A stretch of 64,000 bases of DNA from Maniola hyperantus. Its lineage: Eukaryota > Arthropoda > Insecta > Lepidoptera > Nymphalidae. Both the position numbers and the translations under genes were made by a program. Shown here piece after piece: positions 47,001-59,000 of the stretch. How positions within the stretch are numbered: the first letter of the stretch is position 1; every line of letters begins with the position of its first letter. Where the stretch lies: NCBI RefSeq assembly GCF_902806685.2, contig NC_048542.1, positions 5,812,533 through 5,876,532 on the forward strand. Direction: 5' to 3'. The notes beneath the pieces were generated by a model. That model was not told the DNA's origin and did not search any database. It was given only the letters and a program-made list of their open reading frames with translations.

Positions 47001-50000
47001 GGTTTATTCTTGCCCATTAGTTACTAAGAGTTACCTTAGCAGGGTCATCAGTATCCAATGCTGCCCCATACCACGGATATTTCTGTTCGTGTACCAAACT
47101 GTCGTTGAAGGTGGCATACAGCACCATGTGACCATCAGCTGACATCCACAATGCTGATCGAGATTTGAGGATTTCCACTGCAACAAAAAAATAATTTCTA
47201 TTAGTTCTTCCTCTTAACTACGCGTCGTTTTGGTATCAAACCAGGGTCTACTGAGTTAAGATGACTTGCCAGCACTACCTATTTATTTAAAGAGTTTATA
47301 CTACAGTAACTGGCCATCTGACCACACAAACATTATTGATAAACCAATAATTCTGCTAAAAACTAGTTAAAGACATGGAGAGTAACATAGGCTACTTTTT
47401 ATCTCGGAAAATCAAAGAGTTCACGTGGAATTTTTAAAAACCTAAATCGCGGGCATTAACTAATAAACGAGTAAAATATTTTTTCAAGGACCACAAAGCA
47501 TATTTCGTAAACTGAGATCAAATCTAGACAAATGGCAACCCTATCAAGGCACATAGATCACTCAGTAATGCAGGAAAAGTGGTTGGAATTAAAGTGAAGA
47601 GCTAGAGCTTTAGAACTAAAGCATAAAGAGCTTAGCTTGAACTAACGCAAATAAAAGGTTCTTCGGAACTCGCTATTGTGAAATGAACTATACACTCCTT
47701 GGCTTTGAATTCATTTCATGCGCTTTTTTTAACTGTTTGTTTTTGGGATCGCGTTTCTTTTGTTTCATCAAAGTTAACCCAGAACAAGTGGTTCTATGTT
47801 ATTTTATTTTATATTGGATAATCCATATACTCGTAGAAGCATTTTTCTCTCTATGATTCAGAAACATGAAAGACCAAACAGGAATTTGGTCTATTGACAC
47901 TCACTGGCATTACAATTATAGCCTGAGCAATCGCTAGTCTTTACAGAAGTCGAACCTCTGATTTGTAGCAGCTTAGGCTTCCATTGAGATGCAGTGATGG
48001 ACGGAACGGAAGCATTTGAGCTTTCCATAGCTATTGCAGATGTTTTTTTTAGATGCTGCTCGAGAAGCTAGATGGTCAGATGAGAGTAGCCAACTCTCCA
48101 GTCCAGACTACCAATCTACTTTTGTTTTAAAGTGTTTTCTATTTATTAGCTGCTGAAACTGTACAGAAATCATAAAAAGAATGATGTATAGTTGCAAGCT
48201 AATATTAGTTCATTAAATCTAGCACTCGTTTGACGTCAAATCGACGCAGCCATCGTAGCGCCTACTTCGCTGCGTAATGAAGCGTGCCAATATAAAGAAA
48301 TACAGGATGTTTTATTGGTTCGTAGTTTTACTTTTAAGTTTACGTAATAAAATATTATCACTATTGCATCAACTTTGCATTTACTTGTCAAATCCAAGAA
48401 TTATAATTGTGAACAGTGGTACCCATTTTGAACTTTGACTTTATACAAAACTTCTTTCGCTCAACGATAATCATGTCGGTGGTATTAATCTAAATGGAAT
48501 TGCACTTGCCTAGTTACACGTGGTAGGAAATACAGTCGAAATCTCGCTGATCTAAGGTACTTTAAACCGCCAAAGGTTGTTAAGTTGCTGAGCATACCTA
48601 CTCAAATATTTCTTATAAAAAGATCGAAAACTATATTCGAAATAAGATTGAGTGATGCTCGCGACTTCAACGCATGGAATTAGTTTTTAAAAATCCCGCA
48701 AAAACTCTTTAATTTTTTGACATAAAAGTAGGTAAGCACCTTGGATGAATGAGTAAGCACTCTTTTCAAATTTCAACTACTCGTATACAAATAATCACGT
48801 CGATCCATTTTTCCGTTGCGACATGAATCGTGATTGAAGAACAAAGAAACACTTTATAATCTGGGTACCTCGTGATATAGTACGATAGTAGGATTAATTC
48901 TATCATTTTTTTCTATCCTGTGTTCTCGCTTAAAATAAATTGCAGTGAGGTAAATATTTATGTTTAAGGCAAATTGAATCTCGTTACATTCCAGTCACGT
49001 TTTCGCTTGACGCGTGTCCAAAATATCACGATCAACCGTCGCTCGGCGATAGATAGAGTTGGTTCTTTTAATAAAGATTCTTACTTTATCTCGCTGTTTT
49101 GGTTAAACAACACGTTTTAGCAAACATCTCTTTGAGTATCACTTTTGTGGTTATTACTATGTTGTTATAGTTCCCTAACGTTTGTTACGATATGTTGATG
49201 CGAGTTTGTTCGCGTAACCTAAGTATCTATGACTGAACAGTCTTAATATTATGTGGCCGGTTCTATATGTTTTATATTAATTACAAAGGGTGTTAGAAGG
49301 AGTCTCCTTTGAGTGCCAAAGAGCGGTTCTGTATGTAATGTAGTATGATTCTTATTTGAGTACTAACCAATCAAATTCAATAAAAATATGTAGACAGTCG
49401 TCAAAGTTACAAGTTTTACTCGTTTTATTTTATTTTATTTTTATTTTATTCGTTTTTTGCAATCAACAGCGATATATACAATATAATTTTACATAATAAC
49501 AGACTGAAAATAAGGCCAAATAGGATTACAATTTTTTACAGATTACTTAAATAGATATTAGTTATAAATTTATAACAGTACGTTTGATAATTTAAACAAG
49601 CTTTATAATAATATAATAATATGAAAATATAAAAGTCAATTAACTAGTAAAAATACCTAGTAGGTACTAATACATATGTATGTGTGTGTGTATGTGTGAG
49701 TGTGTGTGTGTCTGTGTGTGTGTGGGTGTGTGTTTGTGTGTGGGAGAGAGAGTATGCGTGAGTGCGTGCTTGTGGGTTATGATAATATGCAGATTTATGT
49801 ACTATTATAGATACTAGTATAATTATTATCAGTTACATATTATTATTTTTCCGATGCAGTTTAAATGAAAAACTTTGCTATCTATGGTGTTGATGATATA
49901 GACAGGAAAACCTTTATGATCCTCTTCACCATTTGGTTCATTAGCATTTTTTTGACAACATTTGGTCTAAAATATAACAAATGGACGTCAAAAATTCCAG

Positions 50001-53000
50001 AACACCCTGTGTACGCATTAAGTGGCCGTGTAATAATAACACAGCTGGTCACCCACATTTGTACCGTCTCAGGGCGTTCACATTTTATAATTTGTCCTAT
50101 ATATCCGTGGATATAATATTATGAATATATTTATTAGGGTTCCGTACCCGAAGGGTGCCAACGGGATCGTATTGGTAAGCCTCCGCTGTCCGTCCAGTTC
50201 TGTCCTCTGTCTGTCAGTGGGCTGTATGTCGTGAATCGTAGTAGGCATAGAAAATTGAAATTTTCACACAATGTGTATTTCTATTGCCACTATAACAACA
50301 AATAATAAAAATTTCAAAATTCGCATTTGACCGATTATTTATATATTTATTTACTTGATGCCTGATTTTTTTTTCGTCTTTATGATTTGAATAATATACT
50401 GGTTGATGTAGATAGTTTTCTTAAGATAACTAAACCTTTAAGGCGTTATTCGTTGATTTTGTGTTCTCACTGTCTCAATGGTTTTGGAGGCGGACTGAAA
50501 TCTGAAAGACCGCAGCTTCCAATCTAACGGTTAGACTACTGTCGTACCAACCTACATAATATTGTATAGCATTCTGTACGAGTATTGCGCTTTGTTGAAG
50601 GAGAAAATAAATGTTAATCATGTTGAACGTGGCTGAATTTCTTAAAAAAATTTGAATGCGTAAACGACTTGAATTTAGTCCAAGATTCATTTTAATTTAT
50701 TATGAAGATGAAAAAGTTGTGGAAAGATTTTATCGCCACAATAGACCGCACGTCTTATGGGATAAGAATCTTCGTTAACAATGTTCCTACCTACCTATAT
50801 CAGCCCTGAGGGCTTCTTTGATGAGGGCCCATTTAAATGGTAATTTTTCATTTGTGAACAAAAATTCCCTGTTGAATGAAACCCCCACGGATATCGTACG
50901 AAACCTTTTGTTTTTGATTAATTCATGAATGAAAGAGCCATATTTTAGGTTAAAATACCTAACTCCCAAGTGAAATAATCCCTAATTAGTATCCTTTGTT
51001 TTTGAAATTCTTCTTGGCTATTAAGAAAAGATGCGATACCTTTTCTTTTTTATTTATAATTCAAGATGTTTTTGTCTTTATGTATTTTTAAAATTAAAGT
51101 CTCTTTAAATTGCAAGCTATTTCTGTGCCTGATTCACAATTAGTTTAGATTTAGTTATGGCTAAACCGTGAAAAGAAAAAGACAATCGCAAAAAAATCTT
51201 CAAAATATCTAATTACATTTCGTGCGCAATGATAACACAAACTGATTTTTAGAGTCCCGTACCTCAAAAGGAAAAAAGGAACCCTTATTGGATCACTTCG
51301 TTATCTGTCTGTCTGTCTGTCTATCTGTCGGTCGTATCTATCAAAAAATCTATAGGGTACTACTTCCCGTTGACCTAGATTCATGAAATTTGGCATGTAT
51401 AGTCCGTACAAAATGAAGCCTCACATGCCATTTTAACTCTATGGGCCAACTGTCTTGTCAAAAGTACGGCTCATCTTTGAAATAAGGACTAAAATCGTAC
51501 TTGTGACATGAAATTTGACACATAAAAAATGGTTACATCACAAAAAAAGCGTGTTCATAATCAAAATATAAGTATATTCAACATTCAAAGTAAGATCAAT
51601 ATACCAAGTGGGGTATTTTATGAAAGGGTACCTGTACATTCTAAAACAGATTTTTATCTGTTTTTATGTACAGTGGTTTTTGATTTATCGTGCAAAATGT
51701 CGAAAAATACGACTGTAGCATGGAACCCGCGGTGCGCGAGTCTGACTCGCATTTGGCTGGGTTTTTTAATCACAGTAGGTAATGGTTAAACGTATTTTTT
51801 ATAATAGGTTATTTTTGCTCACTGTATCGAGTCGTAGGTGAGTATCGAGTAGGTCGTAAGTTTTATCCATATAGATGGGTAGGCACAATGTGTGAGGAGA
51901 CTGTTTGTTGAAGGAGACGAATCGGTTTACAAAATATCGACGATGAAAAATGTTTACTCATCAGTTAAAGTGCCGAAAATGTTTGTCAGTTGGATTGATT
52001 CCTTCATCCTATCCTGCACGTGACTTTGTTAGTAGAGTAACATTTTTAAAATAAATATAGCGAGCAAATCAGGCGGGTCCACCTGATGTTAAGTGATTAC
52101 CGCCCGCGGTGCTCATGAACATTTGCAGTACCAGAGGAACCGCCAATGCGTTGCCGTTCTTTCAGGAATTTGTTAGTCTACCCCTTGAACAACTTCATGT
52201 CCATCTAGTGGGCACACTTGCACCGCCCGAAGGGAGTATGGTGGGTTATTCGTAAAGTAAGTATAGCGTGTCCACACATTTATTCATAATATATTTTAAA
52301 AACAAAACAAACTTCTTAAGTCTTCTATAAGGAAAAAGTGACTGACTGACTGACTGACTGACTGATCTATCAACGCACAGCTCAAACTACTGGACGGATC
52401 GCGCTAAAATTCGGCATGCAGATAGCTATTATGACGTAGGCACCCAATAAGAAAGGATTTTTCAAAATTCAATCCCTAAAGGGGTAAAATAGGGGTTTGA
52501 AGTTTGTATGAAAGTCTGTCAGTTTAGAAGTTGTCGATATTGTATATCTAAAGAAGTTTTGTAGTTAATATTTTTGCAATTAGCAGTATCAAGCTCATAT
52601 ACCTATTATGTTAAAATCTCATAGTTAAAGATCAACCCTAAGGGTGTAAAATATGGGTTTAAATTTTGTTTAGTCCACGCGGACGAAGTCGCGGGCATAA
52701 GCTAGTTCTAAATAATACTCATTAAAAGGGTTTTATTTTATTTTTACAGCGATGTGCCCATATCCATACTAATATTATAAATGCGAAAGTGTGTCTGTCT
52801 GCTAGCCTTTCACGGCCCATCCGTTCAACCGATTTTAACGAAATTTGGTAAAAATATAGCTTGCATCCCGGGGAAGGACATAGGCTACTTTTTTCCGGGA
52901 AAATCAAAGAGTTCCCATCCCATGGGATTTGTAAAAACCTAAATCCACGCGGAACGAAGTCGCGGGCATAATCTAGTCTTCTATATATATAAAACGAAAA

Positions 53001-56000
53001 GGTGACTGACTGACTGACTGACTGATCTATCAACGCATAGCTCAAACTACTGCACGGATCGGGCTGAAATTTGACACGCAGATAGCTATTATGAACTAGA
53101 CATCCGCTAAGAAAGGATTTTTGAAAATTCAACCCTTAAGGGGGTGAAGTAGGGGTTTGAAATTTGTCTAGTCCACGCGGACGAAGTCGTGGGAATAAGC
53201 TAGTCAAAGTATAAAAATATTTGATTGCAAAATTAAAACAATAAACTTTCTGTCATTTGCCCTTAAAATTATTATGATCATTAAAAATTAGTCTTGTATA
53301 CGTGGTAGTGGTGGTTAGTGGTGAACATTTATCTTTTCTTTCTTTCTCTGGTTCTACTGGTATTAGATTCATTTAGCTGACGGTCAACCTATATTTAACA
53401 CAGTTCTATTGCTTTGTTGAAAGAATAGGCATCTGTTTGCTCTAAATATAACTTTACCTCCTCCCTTCAAGCGATTGCCTCATTTAAAACATCTGAAATT
53501 CGTTGAAAATTGCAAACAGGCGATACTTAATTTTACAGCTACTATTATGTGGTACATTAATCTTTGTATGGAGGCAATAAAACCGCGTTTGTTAGTCATT
53601 CTCGCTCATTGTAAAAGGAGCATAAAGACGTTTTGTTGACGTCATTCATTACGCTCTTTTCATTCGTTCAGTGGAAAGCGGCCGATCGCTGGGAATGTTT
53701 ACAGATTTAGATCGGTGGAATGAAGGGGAATAATGGATGTCTATTAATATTTCAGTGGTGGAAACTTGGAAAAGGTTTCTCCTTTCTTATACTTACATTG
53801 AATATAATACATTGAAGGATATGGAATTGCGACCCACGATGTTATCTCAGTTGTCAAATTAAGTACCAATATTTCACTCAAACTATACATCACCCTCACC
53901 ATCATCAACCCATTTGCGGCTCATTACTTAGCAGCGAGATCTCCTCTCAGATTGAGAAGGGTTTGGCAATAGTCCACTACGCTGGTCAAATCAATGTTCT
54001 CAAAAGTGTGTGAAGTCGCAAGACTGTGACTTTTGGAGAGCACTCAGGCATGCAGGTTTCCTCGCGATGTTTTCCTTCACTGTTAAAGCAAGTGATATTT
54101 AATTGCTTATGCACATAACTCAGAAAAGTTAGGCCTGGGATTAAACCCCCGACCCTCCACTGAATAGGAGGCTGACGTTCCTAACCACTAGGCTATCACC
54201 GCTCACTCTCAAAATAATATACGACCAAAAACCTTTGTAAATTATCATAAGAATTATCTTACCCTTAAAAGCTAAATTCCTTCAGGGTAAAGGGCGTGTC
54301 GCTATACTTTTTACATAAATAAAAGAGGCACAATAAATTGCCGTAGGACTTTTATATTTTATATTCAACGAATAAGTTATTTACGATACTAGGTAAAGGA
54401 CAACATTATCCTTTATGCCCCAGAGATGGTGAGTAAGTAATAAATATTGAAAGGGGAAGATCATTAGATGCGCACTTTATCACAAAAGGATTGTAAAGGA
54501 AAGTAGAATAAAGTATCTTTTCGTTATTCTTATTTTTTAACTTACCTACTAAATGACTCGATCAGACTTCGCACGACGGCTTACCCACCCATTTTAAATG
54601 CGACACATAAATTAATGTATTATTAGGTAGGTACCTACCCTTCTCGTTCAATGTCCTAAATAGAGGCAGCCGCATTGAAATCCGTTAAGTTTTGAAGTTA
54701 TAGGTATAGAAATAAATACAATAGCAGACGCGGATCGCGACTGTAGTATGTCTATTTAGGGAAAAAATAATAATAATCAGTCTTTATTTTTTAGGGTTCC
54801 GTACCCAAAGGGTGGCAACGGGATCCTGTTGCTAACTAAGCCTTTTCTGTCCGCCTGTCCGTTCGCCTGTCCATCCGTGTGTCAACGAGCTGTATCTCTT
54901 GAATCCTAATATTACCTATGCAGGCGTTGAAGTTTTCACACCGTGTATTGCCGCTATAACTTAGGTGGCCGCCATGTATTTTAAAAGTACATAGTGTTAT
55001 ATCTTATACGAATGGTACTTACGGAACCGTTCATGTGGAGTCAGACTCGCACTTGATCGGTTTACTGTCCATTAGCAACCTAGCAGTCATATTGGTCGAC
55101 GTAAACCTGTGTAAGTATACCTTGTCACAATTCATAACTCTGACCTTCCGTTACAAAGAATAAGGTATAAACCTAACCCTTTTTACCCTTTTTTAATGCG
55201 TCCGGATAAATTAAATATTGATTTTCCATCCAAGTTATTACAAAATATTTGCTCCGTCATTTACTTAATTACATTTTGATTACGTAGAAATACCAGCGTA
55301 ACGTGAGCGTAACCGATATAGGCTATAGCCCAACGGATTGCGAAGCGAACTGGCAATGGGCAGGGCACGAGTTCTAGTGCTCATGTCCGTTACACAAATG
55401 AAAAGACCCTTGGTCGATTTCCGGTTCGGTAAACATCGCAAACGAACTTTTCAGAACGTTAAACAAAAGTGATTTTCGGGAATCGGACACAGTTGCAATT
55501 ATTCTCCAAAATTGGAGAACACCCCTTTTACAGGGGAAAAATAATGAATCTGATATTTGACAACTAGTCAAATCAGTATCTTTTTATCAAACGTCAAAAC
55601 ACGCGCTTAGTATGTGAGCTTCTATGAAATACTGGCATGTGACGTCACAATGATTTGACGTGCTTTTTTAGTTTAATCGATAATATAAAATGGTTATTAC
55701 ACTTATAACTAACAAAGGACGTGCATTTTACTTATTTTGGAAGACCCTTTATTTAATCATTTATGACCTATAGCTGCATTTTCTTGTGAATACGGATTGT
55801 GGGGAAAACGTTTTACATCAAAATTTTGATATTCAATAGAAGATCTAAAAATTTTCTTCCGCATCCAAAGGGTGCCAAACGGGAGCTGTAGCTTCAGCTT
55901 TAATAGACAGCCGGTTGAAATTTTCACAGAATATGACCTCTATCATAGTAAATAATAAAAATTAAAAAACTGAAGTCTAAAGATTAAATAACCTTGTTTT

Positions 56001-59000
56001 TTAGCTCTACCTTTAAAACAGACCTGTAATACATATTATAAGTTTCAAAGGTCAGATTGTAGTAGGTGCTAGGTGCACAGAAAAGAACAAAAAATTAGAA
56101 TTTTACCAGTTCAGCGCGTTGTTTCTTGACGCTGTTAATTTTTGAGACGGTTGAACAATTTAAACACATAAAATATATTAGACGCATCCTTATAAGTTAC
56201 AGAACCCTTGGTGTGCGAGTCTGACTTGGCTGATTTTTAATAACTGTTGAAAATGCACTTTAAAATTGTGTAGGTATAACGGCGCGTTTCCACCGAAAAC
56301 GAGACTAACGAAGCCAAGACGAGAAATGGAAATGTCTAATAGAACTATCAACTTACATTTTATATAATTTATCAATAAATCGGTCTTAAAGAAAACATTT
56401 CCGGTCAGTACTGTCCGTCGCGTAGCCGCGCCGCTTCAGTGATAATGCATCAAACTTGCACTCATTTTATTTTATGAAGTTCTTAAATGATGAAAGAAAT
56501 CAGTACAAACTTTTTCAAACAGACGTTTATTTTATGTTTTACTCATTTTCGTCTGACAAACGTCTTGAAAGAATTCAAGGCAGACTGGGCTCATTAAGAT
56601 AACAGACCAGGTTGAAACGTAAATTCACAACGCTTTCACTGAATGGAAGGAACATTATCTCCCTCGTGAATCGTGATAAAATTAAAACTTATTACGAATC
56701 CCTTTTTGCCTGAAGTTTTTAGGCTCAAAGAGTTTCCTGATATAAATAAGTTTACGATTAAGGATGAAACAGAACGCGCGATAACAGTGCGGCGCGATGG
56801 AAACGTAGTAGTACAAGAAGGAAAACAATTGTATGTATAGTATGCGACAGGTTGAGATGGCAATCGGGGTATGAGGCGGACGACGCCCTGCACACCCGCA
56901 CGTTACCCGCGTTCACCCGCACCTGTGCCCGCACCGGGCTAGCTCAGGGGCTGTGACGTGAGACGTGTTTCATCAGGAGTCATACCACGGTAGCTTGACG
57001 TGTTTTATCAGGAGTCATATACCACGGTAGTATGACTTGTTTCATCAGGAGTCATATACCACGGTAGTTTGACGTTTTTCATCAGGAGTCATACCACGGT
57101 AGTTTGACGTGTTTCATCAGTGGCCCTACCGCGGTTGTTTGACAGCTACAATGTCACGATCGCAATCATCTCTGATTGGTTAATGCTCGCTCACTATTGG
57201 CCACAATGCATTGTTGCTCATTGTTGCAACAAGAATCGCACAAATTCAGCCAATCAGAACAATTGAGATTGTAATAATGATTGATGCAGGTTTTAGACAA
57301 TCGCCCCGCAGGAGTCATATACCACGGTAGTTTGACAGCTATAGCGTGACGTTTGCAATCACCTTTGATTGGCACTTTGCAAACACGCTCTCGCTAGGTA
57401 TTCGCTAAAATGCATTGTTGCAGCAAAGATACGATAAATTCACGCCACAAGCCTTCGGTATCAGTTTTCCCTCCGATTTATAATGGATGCCTTTAAGTCA
57501 AAAATGAATAGGCATATCTTCTAGGCACGCATCTTAAGCTGCATCATCACTTTCCATCATGTCTGATTGCAGCTAAGCAGTCTATAAATTAAAAAATAAA
57601 ATAAAATTCAGCCAATCATAACAATTGAGATTATAATAATGATTGTTGCAGCTCTTCCGGAATTGTACTGGAGTTCTTGTATAAAACATAGTTACAGATG
57701 ACGACAAAATTCCCCTGTGCAAATAGTAGGAGAGGTCGCGAGTGGGCGGCCGTGTAATTCTCGTCGCGCTTCTTTACGTTTTTTTCCTGATTGGGGGATG
57801 AGTACGTGTAGGTATGTCGACACGTGTAAGCTCACACATCAAATTCTTTGCACTTGCCAAGCTCGTTTGCAAATTACGTCATTTACACCTCGCAGTAGTA
57901 GCAATACTGAATGATTGCTATTGAGCAATCCATTGAAGCATTGAGAGGGTAGAGAGTATAGAGTTACTGAATTTCCAACTCTGTGCAGTTTAAAGTAAGA
58001 ACTCTATTGGGATGCAGCAGCATTGCTAGCATAAAAGCTATTATTCAAACCTGTTCGCCGGAAAACTGGATGAGAAAATTGGTGACAGCGACGAGGCCTT
58101 ATAGCAAAAGGAGACATGAGTACCTACGTCTACCTATACACTATGAGCATACATATACAATACACAGTTTTCTATAGGGAGCAAGTAGGGGATCAAGAAC
58201 TCTTGTGGCATAAGTCGAAGGCTTATTAAAAGTTCTAATTGGGTTGAAGAAGCTATTGACCACAAATTCTGAAATATTTTCTATGAAACGTATAAAAGTA
58301 AGGACATTGCCCTGATGTTTTCTACCCAATTATTTACATTTGAAGGATTTTCATGCCTTTAAATAAATGATTTGATGGATATATTTTATTTATATTTCTA
58401 TTTTTTTGCACAGCTTACCTATACTCTGGGGATTTTGGGAATACTATATTTGGAATCGGCTTCTATCTTGTTTCTATTCGCCAAGTAAAACTGTCGATTG
58501 TTATGTCAATTTCGTATACAGTATAGAGAATTAGATAAGAGTAGGCAAACGCGAGCGGTAAAATAAAGGCCTGGTAAATTTTTCCTACAAATACGTTATA
58601 ATTGCCGCTTGTACACCCACTCATGTACATTGCCGTATGATGAATCGAGGCGGTTATGTGACAGCCGATCATTAAACCGCCCGTGCGGCGCTACTCTTGC
58701 CTAATATTAAATTTCAATTGTTATTGATTCGCTTCGCTACTCCACCCCATTCCATAGGTCTACGTTAACCACAAGGTTGAGTACCTACTTGAGATACATA
58801 GCTTTCGTGCCTATTTGCTATTCAACCATCAACCGAGATATTTTGAAACAAACAGAAAGCGCGACGGCAATGTGTCAAGACAGCTCCTACAACTTGTTAT
58901 AAGGGACTGTATGAAGGTTAGGTATATAGCAGTGATAGCCTAGTGTATAAAGTCTGCGCATTGATCCAGCGTGGCAGACTATGACCCTTCTCATTCTGAG

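Noticed and set aside
49865..50116. 83-codon open frame with a hydrophobic stretch
   Set aside because: In a DPP-like intron next to a microsatellite-bearing repeat; no family resemblance and no splice support.
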